Virus record (IMG/VR): IMGVR_UViG_3300020446_000080
Span: 1 to 23,680 of that record
Length of the DNA: 23,680 bases
Reading direction: 5' to 3' (one strand)
DNA from: a virus
The notes under the pieces were generated by a model. The model made no database searches, was not told the origin of the DNA, and saw only the letters and a list, made by a program, of their open reading frames with translations. Every line of letters starts with the position of its first letter. The first letter of the stretch is position 1. Of this stretch, positions 8,518 through 15,944 are shown one piece after another. The translations under genes and the position numbers were made by a program.

Positions 8518-10049
8518 TAGAACGGCACCTCACTTTCAAGTTCGATACTTGGTACTTGGACCTCGGCATTGAACGCTGGCACCCACCAAACGCGCAGAGG
8601 TTTAGTATCCCCTTTTGTAGTGGTAAACCTTTTTAATCCATTGGCTGTGCCGTTATCGTTCAGTTCTTTTAACCGCTCTTGAATCTGACCACGACTGTAG
8701 CTGTCAAACTTTTGGTTACGCAGGTATTTAAGCAGTGCTTCTAACTTGAAGTATGTGAGGCCCTCTTCATCGTCCGTGAAGGGCTTGCCAAGTGCGATCT
8801 CTTCAGCGGACTGGGCTTGTACCCGACCGTCACAAAAGCCCTCTAGCAAGTCCATGAACTGGCCTTTATAAGTAAGTTCTTCCGGTACATCTATCTCACT
8901 CATACCGTCCATCAACATGGACACAATCACCTGCCAGTCTGCTATCTTCATCATCGGTGGCATGACGTGTATCTGTTCCATACATGCTTTCTGAAAACGC
9001 TGCGGTGTTTGCAGGTCATCAGTTGTTAGTTCGACACGCCGACCACCCACGTCACAGAACCAGACAGGTGGCTCAGACTTGACTACACACAGACCTGTAA
9101 TCTCCACATGCTGAATGTGGCTACCTATTCCACACGCTTTTGTTTTGCAGAGCGTTTTGTTGCAGAACGACTTGAGGGGTTCTTGGTCACAGGGGAAACC
9201 ATATTCCTTCTTATCGTGTTGAGACTGAATAGTGACGATTTCAGAAGCTGGTAAAGGGGGCGTACAGTATTTGACATTAATTTCTTCAAGACGTTCTCTC
9301 CATTTCTCAGGCTGTTCTTTCTTAGCACCGACAGCGGCAGCGAACATAACTGTGTTGCGCGTACCCTCTGGTATGCCCTGACTGAACATGTGTGACAGAC
9401 ATGGTGCCCACTGGTCAAACTCATTAACAGGTTCGCCAAGCTGTAGCTTTTCAAAATGTTTGGGTTTAATTCTTCTAGCTTCTATTAGATCCAGAAATTC
9501 GGTAAGGTCCGCTTCGCTTCCGTCTTCTTTGACAGCGTAACGCATTGTCTGTTCCGCATCAAAGTACGGAAGGTTGATAAAGTTACCAATGTCACCACGC
9601 TCGACAAGAATCTCTTCTTGTTTCGGGAATATTTCACAACCACCATATCCAAGATAGGCTGCAATCTCTGTGGCTTTGTCACGGAAAACACCTGCGCTAA
9701 AAAATTCTGTAAAGAAGAAAAAGATGTGAGCACCGCCTGACTTCGAGCGGCAGACCACACATGGAATATCATTGTCCCGTAGTCTTTTGTCAAGTGCAAC
9801 AAGGTCCAGTGGATACTGGTCTATGTCCAGCGCACCGAACTTACATTGGCTGTTTTCGTTGATAGGTATAGAACCTACGCCATGCTTACCCTCAAGGTGT
9901 GCGACAATAAGTTCTAACGTAAGGGGCTTTCTAATGATGCGGGACTCTGCCTTTTGTTTTCCAGCACGTCTCTCATCTGATATCTGTGTCTGTCCATGTG
10001 CGGTGCTAAAACCTTCAAACGCCGCCATGAACCGTTCGGCTTGGTTCAT
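8517..10049 (-). CDS. Archaeo-eukaryotic-type primase with cysteine cluster
   Basis: Likely makes primers for phage replication. The N-terminal half has AEP superfamily landmarks: metal-binding DID at 75-77, SGGAH at 104-108 (nucleotide-binding His108), EIFPKQ at 139-144 and GNFINLPYF near 155-163. This EIFPKQ pattern recalls the TOTE-type primases. Residues C217, C287, C296, C301 and C306 surround a PriCT-like region and could hold an iron-sulfur or zinc centre, comparable to the Fe-S domain of PriL. The last residues (SEVPF) resemble the acidic Pro-Phe tail of SSB. GGAG lies seven bases before the ATG. It follows the candidate SSB gene after a 67-base gap holding a strong hairpin. Confidence 0.85.
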   Translation of the reverse strand: MNQAERFMAAFEGFSTAHGQTQISDERRAGKQKAESRIIRKPLTLELIVAHLEGKHGVGSIPINENSQCKFGALDIDQYPLDLVALDKRLRDNDIPCVVCRSKSGGAHIFFFFTEFFSAGVFRDKATEIAAYLGYGGCEIFPKQEEILVERGDIGNFINLPYFDAEQTMRYAVKEDGSEADLTEFLDLIEARRIKPKHFEKLQLGEPVNEFDQWAPCLSHMFSQGIPEGTRNTVMFAAAVGAKKEQPEKWRERLEEINVKYCTPPLPASEIVTIQSQHDKKEYGFPCDQEPLKSFCNKTLCKTKACGIGSHIQHVEITGLCVVKSEPPVWFCDVGGRRVELTTDDLQTPQRFQKACMEQIHVMPPMMKIADWQVIVSMLMDGMSEIDVPEELTYKGQFMDLLEGFCDGRVQAQSAEEIALGKPFTDDEEGLTYFKLEALLKYLRNQKFDSYSRGQIQERLKELNDNGTANGLKRFTTTKGDTKPLRVWWVPAFNAEVQVPSIELESEVPF

Positions 10050-10073
10050 TGGTTACTCCGGGCAAGAGAGGGT

Positions 10074-10109
10074 GGGGGCAGGGCGGAAAGGAATAAAATC
10101 CCTGCCCCC
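10074..10109 (-). promoter_or_regulatory. Intercistronic hairpin between SSB-like and primase genes
   Basis: Perfect 10-bp inverted repeat: GGGGGCAGGG at 10074-10083 pairs with CCCTGCCCCC at 10100-10109 across a 16-nt loop. It lies in the only sizeable gap within this part of the operon. On the minus strand no U-tract follows, so it is more likely an RNA processing, stability or partial-attenuation element than a full terminator. Confidence 0.6.
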
Positions 10110-10116
10110 TACTGGC

Positions 10117-10908
10117 TTAAAACGGTACGTCGGTGTTGTCAGACGAAGTGGCTGTCTGACTTTCTTCCCCTGTACTCATTTTAATTTCTCCGGCACGGTA
10201 TGAGTTGTATAAATCACGCGCTTCCTGCAACGCTGGCATTGGCACGGACTCCATCTCAAGCTGCTGAACTTGGTAGTTGAACCACGAACCTTTGTCGTTG
10301 GACTCTTGGATCGAGGTCAGCTTCCACGGCACAGCCCACATTGGTGGGTTGAACAGGCCCTTGGTTGGATGCATGATCTTCAGACCAGCACGACGGGTGT
10401 TCCACTGCTTTGCAATCTTCATCTGTGTCTTCTTCATGTCACAGATCATCTGCGTGGTCATGCCGTCAGCATTGTAAGCAAGCACAAGGAACTGTGCAGA
10501 ACGAACAAGTTCATTGCCATTTGGCAGCATTTCGTTTGCACCATTGCGCTGTGTCTGGCGAATGTCTGGGTGACTGTTCTCCAGTTCACCCATAAAACCA
10601 CCACCATTTTCTCGCAATTGAAACTCCAAAAACTTAGTAGTGTAAGCGCACATTAGCACGTCCACACCTTCATCTGCTTCCCAGTAATCACCAGTGACTG
10701 TGTTGAAGATATCACCAGCCGATGCGCCTTTGATAAACTTCGGGTCAGTCTTAATTAACTGTGGTGACAAAGGCTGTAGAATCCGCAAGAACGGGATCTG
10801 CATATCGTCTGCACCGATTGTTTCCATGCCCTGACCCGCTGCTTCAAACAGATCATCCATGATGTTTGCAACTGCGGTGTTTTGTTTTTCTGCTACTGCT
10901 CCAGCCAT
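10117..10908 (-). CDS. Candidate single-stranded DNA-binding protein
   Basis: 263 residues starting at the ATG with AAGGAG six bases upstream; two more codons to a TTG at 10914 are in frame but unlikely. The last residues are SSDNTDVPF, an acidic stretch ending in Pro-Phe like the DDIPF tip with which bacterial SSB docks repair and replication proteins. The central part (about residues 35-210) is rich in beta-prone and aromatic residues, consistent with an OB-like fold, but I cannot prove homology. The position directly before the primase supports a role in coating ssDNA. The assignment is inference; it may be an unrelated conserved phage protein. Confidence 0.6.
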   Translation of the reverse strand: MAGAVAEKQNTAVANIMDDLFEAAGQGMETIGADDMQIPFLRILQPLSPQLIKTDPKFIKGASAGDIFNTVTGDYWEADEGVDVLMCAYTTKFLEFQLRENGGGFMGELENSHPDIRQTQRNGANEMLPNGNELVRSAQFLVLAYNADGMTTQMICDMKKTQMKIAKQWNTRRAGLKIMHPTKGLFNPPMWAVPWKLTSIQESNDKGSWFNYQVQQLEMESVPMPALQEARDLYNSYRAGEIKMSTGEESQTATSSDNTDVPF

Positions 10909-10910
10909 TT

Positions 10911-11477
10911 TCAACTCCTTGATATTTTAGCTTCAGTTCCAACGTGTACACCGAACGTGTCAAAGTCTAACTCTTGTCCACTCTCGATGCGATTTTTTGC
11001 CCACGCTTTTAGTGTCTGTGGATGGACATGCTCTTTCTGTGCTGGTTCAAGACCATACTGACTACGCAGGTCTTCGACCACAGAGTTTGCCATGTTGTCC
11101 TCACCAGATTTAAAAGAAACTGTGACATCATTTTTAATGATGTCCCCCTCCCCGATTGACCGAAGCCAGGTGAAAGCTTCGTGTTTCTTGTCATCAGGTA
11201 TACGCGCATGAACAAACCGTCGCAAAGCAACCTTGTTGCCATCAACTGTAATAGAGTCCATGCCCATCTCTTCCATCAGAGCGGGGATGTCCTCTTCGTT
11301 TACCTTACGCTTTTGGAATTTGAGATCCTTGACGTATTGCTCTGCTTCAGCAATCTTAGCTTCGATCTCTATTGAATGACGGATGAGACTAGACAGAGCA
11401 CTGCCCCTCTCACCGTCAACCTTGTCAAACTTTGAGGCATTGACTTCCTCATCAAATAGCGAAAACACATCGCTCAT
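10911..11477 (-). CDS. Conserved phage coiled-coil protein of unknown function
   Basis: 188 residues. An N-terminal acidic segment is followed by a predicted coiled coil (about 33-60, rich in Glu, Lys, Ala, Ile), then a compact domain, then a region with VHPQTLKAW near 150. I recognise the overall pattern as common beside phage replication genes but cannot name a function; an ssDNA-binding partner or recombination accessory is possible. The frame is open 38 codons further upstream, but that stretch runs through the promoter at 11534-11564, and AGGAG nine bases before the ATG at 11477 fixes the start. Its stop overlaps the Shine-Dalgarno region of the SSB-like gene. Confidence 0.75.
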   Translation of the reverse strand: MSDVFSLFDEEVNASKFDKVDGERGSALSSLIRHSIEIEAKIAEAEQYVKDLKFQKRKVNEEDIPALMEEMGMDSITVDGNKVALRRFVHARIPDDKKHEAFTWLRSIGEGDIIKNDVTVSFKSGEDNMANSVVEDLRSQYGLEPAQKEHVHPQTLKAWAKNRIESGQELDFDTFGVHVGTEAKISRS

Positions 11478-11533
11478 CGTACAATCTCCTGTACTTTCTA
11501 CGTTAAAGTTTAACCCCTTCGGGTGTGACGGAG

Positions 11534-11564
11534 AGTATAAACCCACTCCCCAGAGGTATGTCAA
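11534..11564 (-). promoter_or_regulatory. Sigma70-type promoter for coiled-coil/SSB/primase genes
   Basis: Minus strand: TTGACA (11564-11559), 19-bp spacer, TATACT (11539-11534). TTTATA at 17 bp is an alternative -10. It lies just after the stop of the ParB-like gene and about 57 bases before the start of the coiled-coil gene, so it would reinforce transcription of the core replication genes. The long spacer suggests moderate strength or help from an activator. Confidence 0.6.
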
Positions 11565-11568
11565 GTTG

Positions 11569-12477
11569 TTAATAAACGTCTGGCAAGACATCGTTTTTAT
11601 TAAACTGCATGTCTCTTTTCATGCTGGCTTTGCCTAGCTTGTAGTTGTTCCAAGTACGAATCAAAAGTATGTTGTACATAAACATCGTGAGCGGCACAGT
11701 CTTGTCCATCTTCAATCGGATAATTGTTTCCAACAGTAATCTGATTGGTGAACGAGGCCCTTTGCCAAAGCCTTGTGACAAATCTTCCATAAACTTTTTA
11801 GCCAAGTCTAAGTCACCCTTCTTTGCGGCTGTGTAAAACAGAGATGTCAAAGAAGAAACAGGATAGCTTGTCGTTTGATTCGCTTTCTTTGAAAACTTGA
11901 TGGCAAGTTCCAAAAGATCCGTGTCCATTCTGTTATACATGGTGCGAAGATCATCGTTGTTCAGAGCAATGCCTCTGGCTTCTGGTAAGCCTCGACTCCA
12001 CGCATACAGCATCCGAACTGCAAAGCCTGTCTCACGAGGGTACTTGATACCCATAATCGTGAATACATCTGCCGCTGAACGATTCTTGCCAATGTCAAAA
12101 TGCACAAAGCTTGAAGGGTCTACACCAAACACAGCGTGACTGGTGAACGGCACTCCTGCACGAACACAACCCGCCAGTCTGTTCTGACCATCTAGAAGAT
12201 AGCCATGATTTCCAAACACTATGGGCTGACCAGTCAAAGACCAGTTGTTGTTTGCCATGTCACGAGAGTAAAGTTTTATCGAACGTACCTTTTGTGTTCG
12301 ATTACCCACATTCAAGTTCTCAAGAATATACATTGCCAGTTCTGGCGATATCTGTACGACTCTTGAGTTTTGAGGTGGTTTTTTTATCAACGATTGCAGA
12401 ACAGATACCTGTTCATCAGTCTCCATGTCTGCACTGAGTTGACGTTGTTTTGATATAAGAGATGCAATCTGTTGCAT
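11569..12477 (-). CDS. ParB/sulfiredoxin-like domain phage protein
   Basis: 302 residues. The segment from about 40 to 110 (Y..DM...W...GQPIVF followed by GYLLDGQNRL, D96-G97-Q98-N99-R100) matches the ParB-like nuclease domain proteins of many phages, where the DGQxR motif is the signature. In ParB proper this fold binds CTP; in phage stand-alone proteins the activity is uncertain (nuclease, CTPase or DNA binding). The rest is helical. A very strong ribosome binding site, AAGGAGG, stands eight bases before the ATG. The 93-base leader holds two small dyads (12493-12515 and 12523-12534). It follows the RHH regulator in the operon. Confidence 0.75.
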   Translation of the reverse strand: MQQIASLISKQRQLSADMETDEQVSVLQSLIKKPPQNSRVVQISPELAMYILENLNVGNRTQKVRSIKLYSRDMANNNWSLTGQPIVFGNHGYLLDGQNRLAGCVRAGVPFTSHAVFGVDPSSFVHFDIGKNRSAADVFTIMGIKYPRETGFAVRMLYAWSRGLPEARGIALNNDDLRTMYNRMDTDLLELAIKFSKKANQTTSYPVSSLTSLFYTAAKKGDLDLAKKFMEDLSQGFGKGPRSPIRLLLETIIRLKMDKTVPLTMFMYNILLIRTWNNYKLGKASMKRDMQFNKNDVLPDVY

Positions 12478-12570
12478 TCTTCGATCCTCCTTGCCCCTTG
12501 TCCGTTTGTCGGGGCCATAGTGCCTTGCTCAAGGGCCATTAAGTTTAACTATAGTGAGCAGCTATAATAT

Positions 12571-12717
12571 CTAGGCAGCTTTTTCCTGAGACGTTGCTGT
12601 CTTGACAATGTGAGCCAGTTCACCACTGACGCTCCTGTCGTTCTTCTCTGCCCGTGTCTTTAAAATTTTGTAAACGTCAATGTTTACTGCCACTGATTTC
12701 CACTTTGTGGTGTCCAT
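12571..12717 (-). CDS. Ribbon-helix-helix (Arc/MetJ-type) DNA-binding protein
   Basis: A 48-residue protein too short to be noticed by length alone. The segment KWKSVAVNIDVYKILK gives the N-terminal beta strand with alternating residues and the start of helix 1, then TRAEKNDRSVSGELAHIVK gives helix 1/turn/helix 2 with the typical R/N-x-S-x-S-x-x turn. This is the ribbon-helix-helix pattern of small dimeric repressors. It is the first gene after the minus-strand promoter at 12754-12783, and GAAGGG lies nine bases before its ATG. It most likely regulates its own operon and perhaps other early promoters. Fold assignment is confident; target sites are inferred. Confidence 0.75.
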   Translation of the reverse strand: MDTTKWKSVAVNIDVYKILKTRAEKNDRSVSGELAHIVKTATSQEKAA

Positions 12718-12753
12718 GTTATTATGCCCTTCTATTTATGTGTTACTGTTATA

Positions 12754-12783
12754 AGTATATCTCATATCTGATCGGGGGGTCAA
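12754..12783 (-). promoter_or_regulatory. Sigma70-type promoter of the replication operon with possible operator
   Basis: Minus strand: TTGACC (12783-12778), 18-bp spacer, TATACT (12759-12754), about 37 bases before the RHH gene. A small dyad, ATAT-CTC-ATAT (12757-12767), overlaps the -10 and spacer and would be a natural autoregulatory site for the RHH protein. The plus-strand nuclease gene begins at 12791, so this short region also carries any promoter for that gene. Confidence 0.65.
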
Positions 12784-12790
12784 GAATAAA

Positions 12791-13342
12791 ATGAGAATAG
12801 CACATCAAATTCGTGATGGTAAAAGATCTGAACTCATTGCAGCTTCTTGGTTGATGTCCCAGAACTGTTATGTCTACACTCCGTTTATTGAACAAGGCCC
12901 GATAGACCTCATCGCCCTCACCTCGAAAGGTGAATTGTTATTGTTTGACGTGAAGACTGTGGGCCGTAGAAAGAACGGCTCGATAATCTCACGTCTGCTA
13001 TCAGACATCCAAAAGAAATTGGGTGTCCGTCTTCTGTATGTGGACCTCGAAACTGGGTCCTGTGCCTTGTATCCGTATCAGCTATCGCGCTCACCAGATA
13101 ACAACGCTGTGAAATATGCCGCGCAGCAGGCATCTAATCGGCACTTCGACGGGGGTCAAGTTCCAACCATTGACGGGCTTCTTCACCCAACGTCTTCGCT
13201 GATAGATCAATCTTATTCCGAAGAGACTTCACAATGTGAACATCAACCGTGCCCTTTGTCATCAGGTCAACATATGTCACCGGATGATGCTGACCAATAC
13301 GATGAGCACGATCCTCCGACTGAACACGAGTCTCAAGATTGA
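12791..13342 (+). CDS. PD-(D/E)XK nuclease, Holliday-junction-resolvase-like
   Basis: The first ~110 residues have a PD-(D/E)XK core: G10/S13/E14 in the first helix, D39 (GPIDLIAL) and D53-V-K55 (FDVKT), the usual metal and catalytic residues of Hjc-like resolvases and related phage nucleases. It may resolve branched replication intermediates or process DNA for packaging. Residues from about 115 to 183 are low-complexity, rich in His, Asp, Ser and Gln, and are encoded antisense to the end of the SNF2 gene (209-base overlap). It is the only plus-strand gene between two minus-strand operons. No good Shine-Dalgarno is visible; a G-run lies about ten bases upstream. Confidence 0.75.
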   Translation: MRIAHQIRDGKRSELIAASWLMSQNCYVYTPFIEQGPIDLIALTSKGELLLFDVKTVGRRKNGSIISRLLSDIQKKLGVRLLYVDLETGSCALYPYQLSRSPDNNAVKYAAQQASNRHFDGGQVPTIDGLLHPTSSLIDQSYSEETSQCEHQPCPLSSGQHMSPDDADQYDEHDPPTEHESQD

Positions 13343-14591
13343 AGTCGTTCGCATAATAGATCACATTAGTTGCAGCCGTCAGCGTCAGGCCATAACCTGC
13401 TGTCTGTGGGTTGGCAACGAAGAACCTTGCATCCCCGAACTGAAACTGTTTGATGGCTTCTTGTCTGTCAGCATCGGACGTATCACCGAAGTAATTGACC
13501 GTGGATCCTGGGCCGTACTTTGACTCTAGCATGACAGCTATCTTTCGTATGTCGTATCTGAACCTCGACCAGATTATCACCTTGCCGGACATCTCTTCTA
13601 TTGTCTCAAGCAAAGCATCAACACGCTTGGTTGGAATCTCCACCAGTTCACCATCATCTGTCATGATGTGACCGCACAGTATCTGTTGTAACCGAAGTAG
13701 TTGTGTCATGACTGCTGGCGCAGAAACTAACTGCCCTTCATCGAGCAAAGCAATGGCTGCTGTCTTGATGGAGTGATAGTATTGTATCTGTTCTTTTGTG
13801 CAGTACACTTCACGGGTGGTGTAAATCTTGTCTGGTAGATCCAGAGCCTCTTCCTTTGTTACTCGGTACGAAAAGCCAGCCAGCTTGTCCGACAGTTCTT
13901 CCAAGTTACGATACCCAACAATTTGCTGAAAGCTGTGCGAACCCATGCGCTGAGTCCGTGTAATAGCGTACCGTCCTTGGAAGGAATAGTAACTGTCGAA
14001 TCCCAGCAATCGTTTGTCCATGAACCCACATTGTGCGTAGAGATCCATAGGCGATTTAGTAACGGGCGATCCGGTAAGGATACGTTTGTACGTTGCACTC
14101 TGACCAAGCTTAACCAAAGCTTTAGTCCGCTTGGCCTTGGGGTTTTTAATAGTTGTGCTCTCATCGACCGCAAGTAAGAAAGTCGAGCCTTGTGTAAACA
14201 GATCCAGATATTGAGAGACCTTCTTCGACGCTCCAAATCCCTCCACGTTGACCAGTAAGATGCGGAACTTCTCACGCTTCTCAACCCCTTCGGATAGACG
14301 TTCCCTCTGAGCCTTGTTAGGGTTCGCACTCCAAACATATATCTCTGGTTCAATGTCTTCTGGTAAGTGAGTCGGTATTTCTGATACTTCCCAGTTTCGA
14401 TACACACCCTTTGGCGCAACGATGACCGCTGTGTCGATAAGCTTGTTGTCGTATAGCCATGTAATGTTGTCGAGCAAAACTTTTGATTTACCACAGCCCA
14501 TCTCCATAAAGTATCCGAAGTTCTTTTTGTTGTATGATTTCTCAAGGGCAATCCGTTGATGCTCATACGGCTTCGTTTTGTATCTGAACAT
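13134..14591 (-). CDS. SNF2-family superfamily 2 helicase/translocase
   Basis: 485 residues. Motif I MGCGKS (31-36, lysine K35), motif II DEST (143-146), motif III LTGSPV near 173, and the C-terminal helicase lobe with TAGYGLTLTAA and RAHRIGQ (motifs V and VI). This is the compact phage SNF2-like form used in replication, recombination or remodelling of DNA-bound proteins. Its ATG comes directly after the stop of the upstream small gene (TAAATG), so translation is coupled. It is the last gene of the early operon, and its end overlaps the convergent nuclease gene by 209 bases. All motifs look intact. Confidence 0.92.
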   Translation of the reverse strand: MFRYKTKPYEHQRIALEKSYNKKNFGYFMEMGCGKSKVLLDNITWLYDNKLIDTAVIVAPKGVYRNWEVSEIPTHLPEDIEPEIYVWSANPNKAQRERLSEGVEKREKFRILLVNVEGFGASKKVSQYLDLFTQGSTFLLAVDESTTIKNPKAKRTKALVKLGQSATYKRILTGSPVTKSPMDLYAQCGFMDKRLLGFDSYYSFQGRYAITRTQRMGSHSFQQIVGYRNLEELSDKLAGFSYRVTKEEALDLPDKIYTTREVYCTKEQIQYYHSIKTAAIALLDEGQLVSAPAVMTQLLRLQQILCGHIMTDDGELVEIPTKRVDALLETIEEMSGKVIIWSRFRYDIRKIAVMLESKYGPGSTVNYFGDTSDADRQEAIKQFQFGDARFFVANPQTAGYGLTLTAATNVIYYANDFNLETRVQSEDRAHRIGQHHPVTYVDLMTKGTVDVHIVKSLRNKIDLSAKTLGEEARQWLELDPRRSAD

Positions 14592-14783
14592 TTAAGATCT
14601 CGGAAGCTTGACAACATTGTCTCTTTGAAATCCTGTCAAAAGGATCTCAAGTTCTTCGTCGCTTGCCGATGGGATGAACTCACGATACTTCTTTATCGCT
14701 TGCTCTAAGTTTATCTCCCCGCCACAATACTGATCACACACGTCGAACATTCTCTGCGTCTCATCTGTAATGTTATTCGTCAT
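14592..14783 (-). CDS. Small hypothetical protein
   Basis: 63 residues, acidic, predicted helical (about 10-50), with two cysteines at 16 and 20 and no recognised domain. It overlaps the preceding gene by 11 bases and is followed without gap by the SNF2 gene, so it is probably expressed with it and could act as an accessory factor. Coding reality rests on this tight packing. Confidence 0.55.
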   Translation of the reverse strand: MTNNITDETQRMFDVCDQYCGGEINLEQAIKKYREFIPSASDEELEILLTGFQRDNVVKLPRS

Positions 14784-15006
14784 TATCTAATCCTCCAGCG
14801 AGAATCGCATACTTAGCGTTCTCAAGGTAATATATAATTTCAGCAGGGTCAGGCTGGGTAGTCATCATTTTAATTGTCCCGTCCTCTGCTTCGCCCAAAA
14901 TAACTACGTCCTTTAACATCTGACCTGCGACCTCGCACACTGTGGGCACGGGGTCTTTCTTAAACACAAGCTTGCTGTGTAGATAGATCACATTGTCTTT
15001 TGACAT
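14773..15006 (-). CDS. Small hypothetical protein
   Basis: 77 residues. The sequence suggests a beta-rich start (NVIYLHSKLVFKK) and then a two-layer alpha/beta segment ending in an acidic tail. I do not recognise the family. It sits two bases after the stop of the zinc-ribbon gene and overlaps the next gene by 11 bases, consistent with coupled translation in the early operon. Confidence 0.6.
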   Translation of the reverse strand: MSKDNVIYLHSKLVFKKDPVPTVCEVAGQMLKDVVILGEAEDGTIKMMTTQPDPAEIIYYLENAKYAILAGGLDNDE

Positions 15007-15008
15007 AC

Positions 15009-15377
15009 TCAGCCCTGTAAAATTCTATGCCATGCGGCAAGAACATTAGTCACACGTTCTTCGCTCTGACCATCGTGGTCAATCAGCCACTCTTGTATGA
15101 CATTATCGACAGTGGTCACCGCTTCTTGCCACTGCATCCTCGGTTCTTTGGATGCGATGGTAGCTTCATCTGGCATCAGATGTGTTTCCATATCGGACTC
15201 CTCGTTACTGTCTGATATCCTATCAGATATCATCCAACTGTCAACAATTTCAAGGCCACACACCTGACAAGAAATCTTCCCATCCATTTTGTTGAGAGAC
15301 AAATTACTAGAGCATCTGGGGCAGCGACCTGCGTCCAACGGCATTTGCATATCATCAATGATATTTTGTTTTATCAT
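15009..15377 (-). CDS. Zinc-ribbon protein with C-terminal helical part
   Basis: 122 residues. An N-terminal zinc ribbon is formed by C19-P-R-C22 and C37-Q-V-C40, with SCQVCGLEIV typical of the second knuckle. The rest is acidic and helical with a Trp-rich end. GGAGG nine bases before the ATG supports this start, which lies 23 bases inside the upstream gene. It may bind nucleic acid or a host protein; function unknown. Confidence 0.65.
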   Translation of the reverse strand: MIKQNIIDDMQMPLDAGRCPRCSSNLSLNKMDGKISCQVCGLEIVDSWMISDRISDSNEESDMETHLMPDEATIASKEPRMQWQEAVTTVDNVIQEWLIDHDGQSEERVTNVLAAWHRILQG

Positions 15378-15612
15378 TATCGTTTTCCTCCATGTCTAAT
15401 ATGTTTTGATTAGCAATCATCATGGCTGATGCTAACAGTTGAGTTACAACAATCGGACTATTTCTGTTGCCCATAACAGCCAGCCCAAGTCCTGCACATA
15501 ACATTAGGTATGCCGCAAAGTCCTGCTCGACACCCAACTCTTGCAAAGTCTTGACCGTGTCCCTCACAATATCTGAGGCAGCATCGCCTAACTCTTCACT
15601 TTTTTCTATCAT
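15355..15612 (-). CDS. Hypothetical protein with hydrophobic segment
   Basis: 85 residues. An amphipathic helix (about 1-28) is followed by hydrophobic stretches (FAAYLMLCAGLGLAVM, then QLLASAMMIA), which could be a membrane-associated hairpin or simply a buried helical core. The reading frame is open 11 codons further, but GGAG eight bases before the ATG at 15612, inside the end of the upstream gene, favours this start. No family recognised. Confidence 0.6.
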   Translation of the reverse strand: MIEKSEELGDAASDIVRDTVKTLQELGVEQDFAAYLMLCAGLGLAVMGNRNSPIVVTQLLASAMMIANQNILDMEENDNDKTKYH

Positions 15613-15832
15613 TTGTCTGCTCCACGTCCACCACCTCAACATCACCGATAGAAAAGTTAAGACTGTTCATCAAACCTGTGCGCCTACGCAGTCTATTCTC
15701 AGCTATTTCTTTGGCTTCTTCTTCGTCAATCGCCTTCACAAACTGGTCTTTGTAAAACTCCACGACCAGACCTACCCTGTATTGGGTCAGCTTTGCTGAC
15801 GGAAATTGACTTACAGTCTTTAACTTTGTCAT
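15596..15832 (-). CDS. Small hypothetical protein
   Basis: 78 residues. The core YRVGLVVEFYKDQFVKAIDEEEAKEIAENR followed by a short strand looks like a small alpha/beta domain seen in marine phages: strand, strand, helix with Glu/Ala repeats, strand. AAGG nine bases before the ATG supports the start; a GTG two codons upstream is an alternative. The first ~35 codons overlap the end of the zinc-ribbon frame that reaches down to 15726. Confidence 0.6.
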   Translation of the reverse strand: MTKLKTVSQFPSAKLTQYRVGLVVEFYKDQFVKAIDEEEAKEIAENRLRRRTGLMNSLNFSIGDVEVVDVEQTNDRKK

Positions 15833-15944
15833 AATCACATACCTTCGTAAACAATTTGAACCAACACTTGGGACAATAGTACTGACCCTGTTCTACTACT
15901 ATCGCCTCTGCGTTACATTCTACACAATGATAATCAGTAATCAT
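15726..15944 (-). CDS. Small zinc-ribbon protein, overlapping next gene
   Basis: 72 residues with knuckles C8-V-E-C11 and C24-P-K-C27 (YYCPKCW), a clear zinc ribbon in the first 35 residues. GGAAGAG just upstream and a start inside the end of the preceding gene (ATGATTACTGA) support it. The remaining half reads through 107 bases of the downstream gene in another frame and looks non-conserved in composition. Either the two genes truly overlap or the zinc-ribbon frame has lost an earlier stop. Confidence 0.55.
   Translation of the reverse strand: MITDYHCVECNAEAIVVEQGQYYCPKCWFKLFTKVCDYDKVKDCKSISVSKADPIQGRSGRGVLQRPVCEGD

Noticed and set aside
8517-14591. AEP primase, SNF2 helicase and PD-(D/E)XK nuclease as a TOTE-like conflict system
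   Set aside because: The genes are spread over separate operons among ordinary phage replication genes, not joined in one protein or tight operon, and there is no TFIIS or OB module; replication and recombination roles explain them.
13859-14617. Open frame of 252 codons on the minus strand overlapping the SNF2 gene
   Set aside because: It is a shifted frame of the SNF2 gene on the same strand; the SNF2 frame holds all helicase motifs.
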